Of a stretch of DNA of 34,672 nt, positions 21,915-29,891 are shown piece after piece. Origin of the DNA: Streptomyces sp. TRM68367. Lineage in GTDB: Bacteria > Actinomycetota > Actinomycetes > Streptomycetales > Streptomycetaceae. Within the stretch, counting starts at the first letter, position 1, and the number at the start of each line of letters is the position of its first letter. The stretch lies in NCBI RefSeq assembly GCF_014495685.1, contig NZ_JACTVI010000086.1, forward strand, positions 1 through 34,672. Direction: 5' to 3'. A program made the translations under genes and the position numbers. The notes beneath the pieces were generated by a model. It made no database searches and was not told the DNA's origin. It saw only the letters and a program-made list of their open reading frames with translations.

Positions 21915-22997
21915 TCAGTTGGCGTCCGGCCGTACCACGCCCAGGATCGGCATCGAGCCCGCACCCGCGATCGTGATCGTCCGCCCGGGTCGCGGGGCGT
22001 GCACCATCGCGCCGTCGCCTATGTACATCGCCACATGGCTGGCGTCGTCGAAGTAGATGATCAGGTCGCCGGGGCGCATGTCCTTGATGTCGACGCGGGG
22101 GAGATGCTTCCACTGCTCCTGCGAGGTGCGCGGGATCGGCCGCCCGGCCGACGCCCAGGCCTGTGAGGTCAGCCCTGAACAGTCGTACGCCTTCGGGCCC
22201 TCGTCGCCCCAGCCGTACGGCTTGCCCATCTGGGCGGTGGCGTACTCCACGGCCTTGATGCCCCGCTCGGATGCCTTGCCCTGGACGTCCTTGAGGACGC
22301 CTGAGTCCAGCCATGCGGTCTGCGCCCGGCGCGCGGCCTCCTCCTCCAGCTTGGCGAGGCGCTCCTGCTCCTCCTTCTCCAGTTCGGACTGGAGCTTCTC
22401 GGCCGCCGCGATCTGCTTCTCGATCCGCTTCTGGGCCGCGGCCTTGGCCTTGCGGTGTGCCTCCAGCTTCTTCCACTGGGCGGAGGCGTCCTTCGCATAC
22501 AGCTTCAAGTCCTGCTGTGTACGGCCCAGTTGACCGATCAGGCCCTTCGTCGCCCGCTGGCCCTGGAGGATCCGGCCCGAACCGTCGAGGAACCGCCGAG
22601 GGTTGTCGCTCAGCATGAGCTGTGCCTCGGGCGGCAGCCCGCCGGTGCGGTACTGGGCGCGGGCCGCGGCGCCCGCGCGCTCCTTCAGCTCCTTGAGCTC
22701 CTCCTCGCCCTTGACGATCTTCTTCGCCAGCCTCACGATCTCGGCGGACTGCTGCTTCGCCTGCTCCTCGGCGGCGTTGTACTCGTCGGTGGCGACGGCC
22801 GCGGCGTGGTAGAGATTGTCGAGCTTCTTGCGTACGGCCTCAAGGTCCTTGTCGGCGGCGGCTGTCGGGGTCGTCGCCGGGGACGGTGTGGGCGCCGGGC
22901 TCGCGAACGCCGTGCCCGGTGCCGCCAGCACCGTGACCGCGCACACCGTGGTCACGGCTGCCGTGATCAGGCCACGCTTGCCCGTTCCCATAGCCAT
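21915..22997 (-). CDS. Secreted NlpC/P60 peptidoglycan endopeptidase
   Basis: This 360-residue protein starts with a Sec signal peptide (KRGLITAAVTTVCAVTVLAAPGTAFA, cleavage near residue 32). A long coiled coil (about 48-225) precedes a C-terminal NlpC/P60 cysteine peptidase domain (about 245-360). The catalytic Cys is in AYDCSGLTSQAWASAG, the His in DASHVAMYIGDG, and PYGWGDEGPKAYD is typical. It should cleave stem peptides in the cell wall during growth, division or sporulation, with the coiled coil holding it inactive or at the division site, as in RipA and PcsB. An inverted repeat upstream (23104-23145) may end the preceding methyltransferase gene. Confidence 0.9.
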   Translation of the reverse strand: MAMGTGKRGLITAAVTTVCAVTVLAAPGTAFASPAPTPSPATTPTAAADKDLEAVRKKLDNLYHAAAVATDEYNAAEEQAKQQSAEIVRLAKKIVKGEEELKELKERAGAAARAQYRTGGLPPEAQLMLSDNPRRFLDGSGRILQGQRATKGLIGQLGRTQQDLKLYAKDASAQWKKLEAHRKAKAAAQKRIEKQIAAAEKLQSELEKEEQERLAKLEEEAARRAQTAWLDSGVLKDVQGKASERGIKAVEYATAQMGKPYGWGDEGPKAYDCSGLTSQAWASAGRPIPRTSQEQWKHLPRVDIKDMRPGDLIIYFDDASHVAMYIGDGAMVHAPRPGRTITIAGAGSMPILGVVRPDAN

Positions 22998-23103
22998 CCC
23001 CCAGCTGATTATCCGTCAGTAACATTCGACCGCCTGGGGGATGCTGCCACGTTGGCGCGAAAAGCGACAGAGGTAATACTTCCTCCCTTCCACCCCAGGC
23101 ATG

Positions 23104-23145
23104 ACGATCTCCCCGCCTGTGTGACGAACGACTCACGGAGATCGT
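23104..23145. terminator. Inverted repeat between methyltransferase and NlpC/P60 genes
   Basis: Nine-base arms ACGATCTCC (23104-23112) and GGAGATCGT (23137-23145) separated by 24 bases follow the stop of the leftward methyltransferase gene. The loop is long, so it is only a moderate terminator candidate. It could equally act on NlpC/P60 expression. Confidence 0.35.
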
Positions 23146-23171
23146 TCCCCGCGGGCCGGACGGGCCGGGCC

Positions 23172-23990
23172 TCAGCCCCGCGGCGCCAACGCCTCCCAGC
23201 GCACCGTCACTTCCCCCTGCCGCCACCGCGCCGCCCCGTCCGTGACCGGCCAGTCGGCCGTCAGGTCCCGTACCGCCCGGATCCAGCGCTGGCGGGCGCC
23301 GTACGCGGCGTAGGGCGCGGCGGCGGCCCAGGCGCGGTCGAAGTCCCGCAGGAAGGCGTGCACCGGCTCGCCGGGGACGTTGCGGTGGATGAGGGCCTTC
23401 GGCAGCCGCTCGGCCAGGTCGGAGGGGCGCTCCAGGGAGCCCAGCCGGGTCGCGAAGGTGACCGTGCGCGGCCCCTCCGGGCCGAGGGCGACCCACACGT
23501 GCCGGCGCCCGATCTCGTCGCAGGTCCCCTCGACCAGCAGCCCGCCGCGCGTCCCGGTCGCCCGGTCGGCCGGCGCGAGCCGCGCGCACAGCCGCTGCCA
23601 GACGGCGGCGACCTCGGCCTCGCCGTACTGCCTGAGGACGTTCGCCGCGCGGATGAGCAGCGGCCGCTGGGGGACCGGGATCTCGAAGCCGCCGTGCCGG
23701 AAGACCAGCCCCTCGCGCGCGTACGGCTGCGCGGCCGCGACTCGCGCCGGTTCGATCTCGACGCCCACCACGCGCGCGCGTGGGGCGACGGTACGGAGGC
23801 GGTGCAGCAGTTCGACCGCAGTCCAGGGGGCGGCGCCGTACCCGAGGTCGACGGCGACGGCGTCACCGGCCCGCCGCAGCTCGGCGCTGTGCGTAGCCGC
23901 GATCCAGCGGTCCATGCGGCGCAGCCGGTTGGGGTTCGTCGTTCCGCGCGTGACCGTGCCCACGGGGCGGGCGGCGGCGCGGGGTGTCAT
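23172..23990 (-). CDS. Class I SAM-dependent methyltransferase-like protein
   Basis: The 272-residue product from the ATG at 23990 shows a Rossmann methyltransferase core. VAVDLGYGAAPWTAVELLHRL is motif I, RVVGVEIEPARVAAAQP carries the acidic residue of motif II, and LLIRAANVLRQYGEAEV is near motif IV. The glycine loop is GYGAAP in place of the usual GxGxG, seen in this actinobacterial family. The C-terminal half (VEGTCDEIGRRHVWVALG) is family-specific, and the substrate is unknown. An upstream extension to 24041 is possible. It stands alone between the RibD-like and NlpC/P60 genes, all leftward. Confidence 0.75.
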   Translation of the reverse strand: MTPRAAARPVGTVTRGTTNPNRLRRMDRWIAATHSAELRRAGDAVAVDLGYGAAPWTAVELLHRLRTVAPRARVVGVEIEPARVAAAQPYAREGLVFRHGGFEIPVPQRPLLIRAANVLRQYGEAEVAAVWQRLCARLAPADRATGTRGGLLVEGTCDEIGRRHVWVALGPEGPRTVTFATRLGSLERPSDLAERLPKALIHRNVPGEPVHAFLRDFDRAWAAAAPYAAYGARQRWIRAVRDLTADWPVTDGAARWRQGEVTVRWEALAPRG

Positions 23991-24107
23991 GCGTATGAGG
24001 GTATGCGGCGCGCGGGGAGCGGCCGGCTCCCGCATCCGCACGTGCCTGTGACCCGCACCGACGGTAGGCCGGAGACGGTGAGCCGGGCGCTGGTGGATCC
24101 GTACAGG

Positions 24108-24683
24108 TCAATGGAGGGTGGGTCGGTAGATGAGCTCTTGGATGTGACCGTCGAGCGTCCGGTTCTCGACCAGTTCCAGGTCGAAGTCGGCCGCCCCCTG
24201 GAAGATCGGGTCCAGCCCGGTCCGACCGGTGATGACCGGGAAGAGCGTCACCTGCAAGCGGTCGACCAGGCCGGCGGCCATCAGCGCCCGGTTCAACGAC
24301 AGGCTGCCGTGCGAGCGCAACGGAACCTCGGACTCCTCCTTGAGCCGGGTGACGACGTCGACGGCGTCACCGCTCACGACGGTCGCGTTCGGCCAGTCGA
24401 GGGGGCCCTCCAGCGTCGTCGACACCACTGTTGCCGGCAGGTTCCTCATCCGAGTGACCCATGGGTCACGTACGTCGGACTCCTCGGTGCTCGAGGCCAG
24501 CATCCGCGTGAACGCCCGATACGTGTCGGCCCCGAAGACCATCCGTTGCTCCGCGCCGTACAAGGCGAGGCGGTGGTCGAGCAACTCGGGGCCTTGCCTG
24601 CCCCAGTAGCCGCTCCAGTTGGCGCCGGCGGCGCCGTAGCCGTCGAGGCTGGAGAAGACGTCGAAGGTGTAGGTGGCGGTCAT
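24108..24683 (-). CDS. RibD C-terminal/dihydrofolate-reductase-like protein
   Basis: This 191-residue protein belongs to the RibD C-terminal (DHFR-like) family. It starts TYTFDVFSSLDGYGA, has the NADPH-side MVFGADTYRAFTRML and the GDAVDVVTRLKEE segment, and ends LQVTLFPVITGRTGLDPIFQ. These small reductases share the fold of bacterial DHFR, but their substrates are mostly unknown. GAGGAG lies six bases before the ATG at 24683. It is divergent from mshA, sharing a 324-bp upstream region. A role in redox balance is possible but not shown. Confidence 0.82.
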   Translation of the reverse strand: MTATYTFDVFSSLDGYGAAGANWSGYWGRQGPELLDHRLALYGAEQRMVFGADTYRAFTRMLASSTEESDVRDPWVTRMRNLPATVVSTTLEGPLDWPNATVVSGDAVDVVTRLKEESEVPLRSHGSLSLNRALMAAGLVDRLQVTLFPVITGRTGLDPIFQGAADFDLELVENRTLDGHIQELIYRPTLH

Positions 24684-25007
24684 GTCGTACTCCTCGAGTG
24701 GGGTCGATCGCTGGTCGATCGGTGTGGGTACGGACCGGCGATCTTCTCTGGGCGGGCTTCGGCGACCCACTCACCGGTAGACCCTGCACACTTCCGGAAC
24801 TCATCGCTCTGTCGCCGCGAGTCACGGCGCCGGTCCCCTGGTGCACGCCACACCTTCGAACGGTTGAGCGATCTCGGGTAATGATTGGGTAAAACCCGCC
24901 CCTGGGGAGTCCCGACGGAAATGGAGCGGTCCCTTCCGGTGTTGCACCCCCCTGGAGGGCGCTCGCACACCCTCCTTCGGTATGCCCGTAGCAAGGAGGA
25001 TCGCCAC
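24684..25007. other. Divergent promoter region of the RibD-like gene and mshA
   Basis: These 324 bases contain no gene. They hold the probable SigR promoter of mshA (24917-24943) and its ribosome-binding site AAGGAGGA at 24993-25000. Confidence 0.6.
24917..24943 (+). promoter_or_regulatory. Probable SigR-type promoter of mshA
   Basis: GGAAAT (24917-24922), 18 bases, then GTT (24941-24943) approximates the SigR consensus GGAAT-N18-GTT. In S. coelicolor mshA is known to belong to the thiol-stress SigR regulon. The -35 box carries one extra A, so the match is good but not perfect. Confidence 0.5.
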
Positions 25008-26345
25008 GTGAGCCACTACGTCAGCAGGCTCGGGCGACGCTCCCCGGCGCCGGCTCCCCGACTGCGCCTGCACCGGCGCCCCCGCCGCGTGGCCATGCTC
25101 TCCGTGCACACCTCCCCGCTCCACCAGCCCGGCACAGGCGACGCCGGCGGCATGAACGTATACATCGTGGAGCTCGCGCAGCGCCTCGCCGCGATCAACA
25201 TCGAGGTCGAGATCTTCACGCGCGCGACCGCCGCCGCCCTCCCGCCGACCGTCGAGCTGGCCCCCGGGGTCCTCGTCCGGCACGTCGACGCGGGCCCCTA
25301 CGAGGGCCTCGCCAAGGAGGAGCTCCCCGCCCAGCTGTGCGCTTTCACGCACGGCGTGATGCAGGCCTGGGCCGGCCACCGCCCCGGCTACTACGACCTG
25401 GTCCACTCCCACTACTGGCTCTCCGGCCACGTCGGCTGGCTCGCCGCCCAGCGCTGGGGCGCCCCCCTGGTGCACGCCATGCACACCATGGCCAAGGTCA
25501 AGAACGCCAACCTGGCCGACGGCGACACCCCCGAGCCCGCCGCCCGCGTCATCGGCGAGACCCAGATCGTCACCGCCGCGGACCGCCTGATCGCCAACAC
25601 GGCCGAGGAGGCCGACGAACTGGTACGGCACTACGCCGCCGACCCCGGCAAGGTCGCCGTGGTCCATCCCGGCGTGAACCTGACCCGGTTCTCGCCCGCC
25701 GACGGCCGCGCCGCTGCCCGCGCCCGCCTCGGCCTGCCGCAGGACGCCCTGATCCCGCTCTTCGCGGGCCGTATCCAGCCCCTGAAGGCGCCGGACGTGC
25801 TGCTGCGCGCGGTGGCGGTCCTGCTGGACGAGCGCCCCGAGCTGCGGTCGAGGATCGTCGTGCCGGTGGTCGGCGGGCCGAGCGGCAGCGGCCTCGCCAA
25901 ACCCGAGGGCCTGCAGAAGCTGGCGGCCCGCCTCGGCATCGCGGACGTCGTACAGTTCCGCCCGCCCGTCGGGCAGGAGCAGCTCGCGGACTGGTTCCGG
26001 GCCGCGTCCGTGCTGGTCATGCCCTCCTACAGCGAGTCCTTCGGCCTCGTCGCCATAGAGGCGCAGGCGGCCGGCACCCCGGTGCTCGCCGCCGCGGTTG
26101 GCGGACTGCCCGTGGCCGTACGCGACGGGCACACCGGCGTCCTTGTCCAGGGCCACGATCCGGCCGCCTACGCGCGCGTGCTGCGGGACTTCGCCGACAA
26201 CCCCACCCTGCCGGCCCGGATGGGCGGCGCCGCTGCCCGGCACGCACAGTCCTTCGGCTGGGACACCTCGGCCGGCGCCACGGCCGATGTCTACACGGCG
26301 GCGATGCAGGCACACCGCCGTCGTGAGCGCTCCCACCACGGCTGA
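25008..26345 (+). CDS. mshA: D-inositol-3-phosphate glycosyltransferase (mycothiol synthesis)
   Basis: The GTG at 25008, nine bases after AAGGAGGA, gives a 445-residue GT4-family, GT-B-fold enzyme. It transfers GlcNAc from UDP-GlcNAc to 1L-myo-inositol 1-phosphate, the first step of mycothiol synthesis. Diagnostic MshA segments are HTSPLHQPGTGDAGGMNVY near the N-terminus, HSHYWLSGHVGWLAA and HTMAKVKNANLADGDTPEP for acceptor binding, FAGRIQPLKAPD for the diphosphate, and the E-x7-E motif in YSESFGLVAIEAQAAGTPV. All expected motifs are present and the length is normal. Mycothiol is the main thiol of actinobacteria and keeps the cytoplasm reduced. The gene is followed 42 bp later by ybjN in the same direction. 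Confidence 0.95.
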   Translation: MSHYVSRLGRRSPAPAPRLRLHRRPRRVAMLSVHTSPLHQPGTGDAGGMNVYIVELAQRLAAINIEVEIFTRATAAALPPTVELAPGVLVRHVDAGPYEGLAKEELPAQLCAFTHGVMQAWAGHRPGYYDLVHSHYWLSGHVGWLAAQRWGAPLVHAMHTMAKVKNANLADGDTPEPAARVIGETQIVTAADRLIANTAEEADELVRHYAADPGKVAVVHPGVNLTRFSPADGRAAARARLGLPQDALIPLFAGRIQPLKAPDVLLRAVAVLLDERPELRSRIVVPVVGGPSGSGLAKPEGLQKLAARLGIADVVQFRPPVGQEQLADWFRAASVLVMPSYSESFGLVAIEAQAAGTPVLAAAVGGLPVAVRDGHTGVLVQGHDPAAYARVLRDFADNPTLPARMGGAAARHAQSFGWDTSAGATADVYTAAMQAHRRRERSHHG

Positions 26346-26387
26346 CCGCGTACACCAGGGGAGGGACTGACCGCGTACGCTCGCAGC

Positions 26388-26906
26388 ATGAGTGAGGCAC
26401 AGCAGCGGGCGGCGCAGGTCATCGAGGGCGTCCTGAAGGACGCCGAGCTGGAATGGGAGAGCCCCGAGTCCGGGAACTACGTCGTGAAGCTCCCCGGCAC
26501 GCGGAAACTGTCGACGACGGTCTCGCTGCTCGTCGGCCGCCACGCCCTCTCACTGAACGCCTTCGTCATCCGCCACCCCGACGAGAACGAGGCGGCCGTC
26601 CACCGCTGGCTGCTGGAGCGCAACCTCAAGCTGTACGGCGTGAGTTACGCCGTCGACCAGCACGGCGACGTCTACGTCACCTCCCGCCTGCCCCTCGCCA
26701 CCGTCACCCCCGACGAGATCGACCGCCTGCTCGGCCAGGTCCTGGAGGCCGCCGACGGCAGCTTCAACACCCTCCTGGAGCTGGGGTTCGCGAGCGCGAT
26801 CCGCCGCGAGTACGAGTGGCGGGTCTCCCGGGGCGAGTCCACCCGCAACCTGGACGCGTTCGCGCACCTCACCCAGCGCCCGGAGAAGCAGCGGCCCTCG
26901 GGCTGA
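26388..26906 (+). CDS. YbjN-domain protein
   Basis: This 172-residue protein has the YbjN fold, related to type III secretion chaperones. Visible segments are QVIEGVLKDAELEWESPESG, TVSLLVGRHALSLNAFVIRHPDENEA and LLERNLKLYGVSYAVDQHGDVYV, then DRLLGQVLEAADGSFNTLLELG. It is a cytoplasmic protein of unknown biochemical role, conserved next to mshA in Streptomyces. It is 42 bp from the mshA stop and may be co-transcribed. A weak ribosome-binding site (GGGAGGGACTG further upstream) precedes the ATG. Confidence 0.85.
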   Translation: MSEAQQRAAQVIEGVLKDAELEWESPESGNYVVKLPGTRKLSTTVSLLVGRHALSLNAFVIRHPDENEAAVHRWLLERNLKLYGVSYAVDQHGDVYVTSRLPLATVTPDEIDRLLGQVLEAADGSFNTLLELGFASAIRREYEWRVSRGESTRNLDAFAHLTQRPEKQRPSG

Positions 26907-26910
26907 CGGC

Positions 26911-27459
26911 TCAGACCCTCCGCAGCACGTCGTACCCGACGAACTCGAACATCCGCTGCCCGGGGACGAGCGGGCGCGGTTCTCCGGTGAACCGGTGGGC
27001 CCCGACGGCCTGGGTGAGCCGGGCATCGGACACCCACAGCCGTTCGAACCCGCGCCGCTCCAGCCAGGCGCACACCTGCGGAACAAGGTCGGGGGCCTTC
27101 CGGTTGCGGGTCCACACGAGCGTGCCGCCCGTCCGGCACAGCCGGGTGCAGTGGTCCAGCAGGCGTTCGACGTCCGCGTCGGTGACGTTGCCGAGCGTGC
27201 CGCAGACCAGGACGAGATCGGCGGGCACCATCCCGACGTACTGATCGGTCAACGCGGCGTCACCGGCGACCACCTCGACTCCGGCGAGCCTCCCGGCCCG
27301 GGCCGCATCGCGCGCCGCCTCGACGTTGCGCTCGTCCAACTCGACGAGCCGGGCCCGGACATCGTCCCGGCGCGCATGCCCGGCGAGCACGCCGATCAAG
27401 TCATGCCCCTGTCCGGCGCACAGGCTGATGGCGGTCAGCGGCCCGGGCGGCGCGTCCAC
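26911..27459 (-). CDS. SAM-dependent methyltransferase, N-terminus probably lost
   Basis: The recognisable protein begins with GPLTAISLCAGQGHDLIGVL (motif I, SLCAGQGHD). RARLVELDERNVEAARDAA (motif II acidic residue) and PADLVLVCGTLGNVTDADV (motif IV) follow, then a C-terminal FERLWVSDARLTQAVGAHRF. The core is intact, but related proteins usually have 30-50 residues before motif I. Here sequence upstream of about 27470 looks unlike this family in any frame. On the opposite strand it reads as the tail of a different protein ending VDKVVKGARMHP at 27592. I place the start at a GTG (27459) for want of better; TTG at 27465 or 27477 is possible. Convergent with ybjN, four bases apart. Confidence 0.6.
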   Translation of the reverse strand: MDAPPGPLTAISLCAGQGHDLIGVLAGHARRDDVRARLVELDERNVEAARDAARAGRLAGVEVVAGDAALTDQYVGMVPADLVLVCGTLGNVTDADVERLLDHCTRLCRTGGTLVWTRNRKAPDLVPQVCAWLERRGFERLWVSDARLTQAVGAHRFTGEPRPLVPGQRMFEFVGYDVLRRV

Positions 27460-27701
27460 AGGCAACGACCGGGACAACCGTGCGGCCGTACGGTCGGTGC
27501 CGACGGCGGAACTGGACCTGGTGGGGCTGGCGGTGTACGGCCCGCGGAACGCGGTGGACAAGGTGGTGAAGGGGGCGCGGATGCATCCGTAGCGGGCCGT
27601 TCGACCCGGGCCGTTGTCAGACCCGTCTGCGAAGGTATGCGTACGTGGGGCGACGGCGTACGGGGGCCGTCGGGAGCGGTATCGAGGGGGAGGACGGGAC
27701 G

Positions 27702-28168
27702 ATGACGGTCCGGAGCAACGGCTGGGCGGGCGTGAGCTGGCGGGACTGGCAGGACTACGACACGATCCGGTGCCGCCTCCACGAGGGCGCCGATCCGGAC
27801 GGCGTCGCCGAATCGCGCCCGCTGCACCGGGCAGCGAGGTTCGGCACACCGGAGGTCGTCAGGGAACTGGCCCGCAGAGTCACCGACGTGGATGCCTTGG
27901 AGTACGGCACGACCGCCCTGTGGGAAGCCGTCCTCTCCCGCCACCACGACAACGCACGCGCCCTCGCCGAGGCCGGAGCCGACCCCTGGCGCCCCTGATC
28001 GCCGGCTGGTCACCGGTCCGCCTGAGCCTGGCCGGCCCGAGACCGGACCTGTTCCCGCGCCTGGCGGGACGGCCCGGTCTGACGGAGCGGGAACGCGCGG
28101 CGGCCGAGGAGGCAGGCAGCCTCATCGCCGCCCTGGAACTCCCGCGGCGCGACTACTGGAACGACTGA
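27702..28168 (+). pseudogene. Ankyrin-repeat-like protein with a frameshift
   Basis: The ATG at 27702 (MTVRSNGWAG) begins an ankyrin-type protein: RLHEGADPDGVAESRPLHRAARFG and TTALWEAVLSRHHDNARALAEAGADPW are two repeats. The frame stops at 27998 straight after DPWRP. The expected continuation (LIAGWSPVRLSLAGPRPDLF, then helical sequence to 28168) follows in another frame. One extra C in the CCCC run near 27994-27997 would restore one protein of about 155 residues. This is either a point deletion or a sequencing error. Ankyrin proteins of this kind in Streptomyces have no known specific role. Confidence 0.65.
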
Positions 28169-28264
28169 CTGCCGGTGATCGGGAAACCGGTTGATCTCTG
28201 ACCGGCCGGCAGGAGACTCCGGTTCGGTCGGGCCCGGGTTGCCAGTCACGCTACGGGTGGCGCG

Positions 28265-28585
28265 TCAGGACCCGGGCGCCCGATACTCCACCTTCTGGCG
28301 GACCGCCTCGTCGATCTCCTCGGGTGTCAGTAGCACGACCGTGCTTGTGCGAACGCCACCCGCCGCCGACGTGACCAGACCCATGGCGGCAGCGGACGTG
28401 TTGCCCGGCAACTCCACGGTGACGTAGACGTCCTCTTCCCCGAATGCCCAGTAGATCGATTCAAGCCGGCCCCCCAGGCTCTGGACCATGCGTTCGACGA
28501 CCTCGCGGCGCTCAGCGGCGCCCTCCTTGAGCAAGCCCTTCAACCCATCCACGGTCAACCTGACCCTGAAGAGATACTTCGGCAT
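28265..28585 (-). CDS. GYD-domain protein
   Basis: This 106-residue protein matches the GYD family of small ferredoxin-like proteins. YLFRVRLTVDGLKGLLKEG begins the fold, VERMVQSLGGRLESIYWAFGEEDVYV is the central strand-helix segment, and VTVELPGNTSAAAMGLV follows. The usual GYD tripeptide region appears as GEEDVYV. Start at the ATG at 28585, with AAAGGCGG upstream, in preference to 28615. These proteins resemble AsnC-type dimeric alpha-beta barrels. Their function is unknown. It is divergent from the MBL-fold gene. Confidence 0.8.
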   Translation of the reverse strand: MPKYLFRVRLTVDGLKGLLKEGAAERREVVERMVQSLGGRLESIYWAFGEEDVYVTVELPGNTSAAAMGLVTSAAGGVRTSTVVLLTPEEIDEAVRQKVEYRAPGS

Positions 28586-28789
28586 GGGTTTCCGCCTTTC
28601 GCTACTTCTCTGCAATCACCCTTATCCGAATCCTCCTTCTGCTCCGCGTCCACTGTCGCGAGGACCACCGCCATACGGCTTATGACACATCCGTCGTCGG
28701 CGTGTTTGTTGTGCGCTTGACGAAGGCGTGTCATGGGGCTGGACTGGATTCACGGGGCTGCGGCGAACTCCGTACTGAGGAGAGCAGCG

Positions 28790-29641
28790 ATGACCACCAT
28801 GGAAACTTTCAATCTGCTCCAGCCTTATCAGATCGCCGAGGAGACGTTCGTCATCCCGTGGGCTCTGGAGGCTCCGCCGGTCGGTCACTTCCCCATGAAT
28901 TCGATGGTGATCCGGGGAGCCGAGCCGGTGCTCGTGGACACGGGGGCACCAGCGGTGCGGTCGCAGTGGCTGGAGGCTGCGTGGTCCGTCGTGGACCCGT
29001 TGGACGTGCGGTGGATCTTCCTCACACACGACGACCGTGATCACGCCGGCAACCTCTTGGCAGTTCTCGCCGCATGCCCGAATGCGACACTGCTGACGAC
29101 CTGGTTTTCGATCGGGCGCATGGCCGAGGAGTGGGAGACGCCGATCAACCGGTGCCGCTTCATGATCGACGGCGATACCGTGGATGTGGGTGACCGAACG
29201 CTGGTTGCCAAGCGGCCGCCGGTGTACGACAACCCAACAACCCGCGCCCTCTTCGACCCGAAGACCAGTGTCCTGTGGGCGGTGGACACCTTCGCGACGA
29301 ACGTGCCTACTCCCATGCCCGAAATCGCTGGTCTATCCGCGGATGAGTTCCGCGACGGCCAATTCTTCGGCGGGCGCCTGGTCTCGCCCTGGACAGCGTT
29401 GCTGGACGGCCGGAAGTTCCGGGCAGTGGTTGACGACTTCCAGCGGCTGGACGCCGAGGTCATAGCAGGCTGCCACTCGCCGGTGCTCCGCCGACCCCAG
29501 ATCGCGGAGGCCTTCGATCTCCTCCGCCAGCTGCCTGAGATTCCGGCATGGCCAGAGTTCACGCAGGCCGACCTCGATCAGTGGATGGCGGTCGCCGAGG
29601 GGTCAGTCCCACCGGAACAGCCGCGGCCGTCGGCCACGTGA
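28790..29641 (+). CDS. Metallo-beta-lactamase-fold protein, flavodiiron-like metal site
   Basis: This 283-residue protein starts at the ATG at 28790 after GAGGAGAGCAGCG. The metal motif reads THDDRDHAGN. The usual H-x-H-x-D-H is H-x-D-x-D-H here, an acidic residue replacing the second histidine as in the oxygen-binding (flavodiiron, HxExDH) branch. Other ligands are likely D in WAVDTFATNV and H in AEVIAGCHSPVL. MNSMVIRGAEPVLVDTGAP is the usual N-terminal strand. No flavodoxin domain follows. The substrate is unknown; a di-iron site is possible. Confidence 0.8.
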   Translation: MTTMETFNLLQPYQIAEETFVIPWALEAPPVGHFPMNSMVIRGAEPVLVDTGAPAVRSQWLEAAWSVVDPLDVRWIFLTHDDRDHAGNLLAVLAACPNATLLTTWFSIGRMAEEWETPINRCRFMIDGDTVDVGDRTLVAKRPPVYDNPTTRALFDPKTSVLWAVDTFATNVPTPMPEIAGLSADEFRDGQFFGGRLVSPWTALLDGRKFRAVVDDFQRLDAEVIAGCHSPVLRRPQIAEAFDLLRQLPEIPAWPEFTQADLDQWMAVAEGSVPPEQPRPSAT

Positions 29642-29664
29642 CGGGTAGGGTCCGTTGGATGAGC

Positions 29665-29765
29665 TTCCGGCTGGGGCCGGACTCTTCCGGGCGGCAGGGT
29701 CGAGCACGCGGAAGATCCGTTCGACGCGGTGATCCGTGAGGTCGCTGAGGAGACCGGCGGCGGTG
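29665..29765 (+). pseudogene. Nudix hydrolase remnant (orphan Nudix box)
   Basis: One frame reads WGRTLPGGRVEHAEDPF, then DAVIREVAEETGG, a complete consensus Nudix box (G-x5-E-x7-R-E-x2-E-E-x-G). There is no Nudix-like sequence on either side, no start codon nearby, and the frame runs into unrelated sequence. This is the surviving fragment of a deleted Nudix gene. It lies between the MBL-fold gene and the terminator of gpmA. Confidence 0.65.
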
Positions 29766-29841
29766 GCCGCCGTCTTCGACGCGGCCCGGTCGGGCTCGTT
29801 CCATACCTGGCGGGCCAGAGATGGCCCACGCCCACCAAAGA

Positions 29842-29877
29842 GCCCCCTCCTCTGCGGGAAAACCGCAGGCAGGGGGC
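29842..29877 (-). terminator. Terminator of gpmA
   Basis: Outer 7-bp arms GCCCCCT/AGGGGGC (29842-29848, 29871-29877) and inner arms CTGCGG/CCGCAG (29852-29857, 29863-29868) close on a GAAAA loop, 15 bp after the gpmA stop codon. Confidence 0.8.
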
Positions 29878-29891
29878 CTATTGGTGCGGGG

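Noticed and set aside
22998..23171. c-di-AMP (ydaO-type) riboswitch before the NlpC/P60 gene
   Set aside because: Such riboswitches precede many Streptomyces wall hydrolases, but I could not find their conserved sequence blocks here.
22455..24881. Long rightward open frame of 808 codons
   Set aside because: It is antisense to the NlpC/P60, methyltransferase and RibD-like genes. It arises from high-GC codon bias and has no protein-like motifs.
24822..26543. Long leftward open frame of 573 codons
   Set aside because: It is antisense to mshA, which has all its family motifs. The leftward product is low-complexity.
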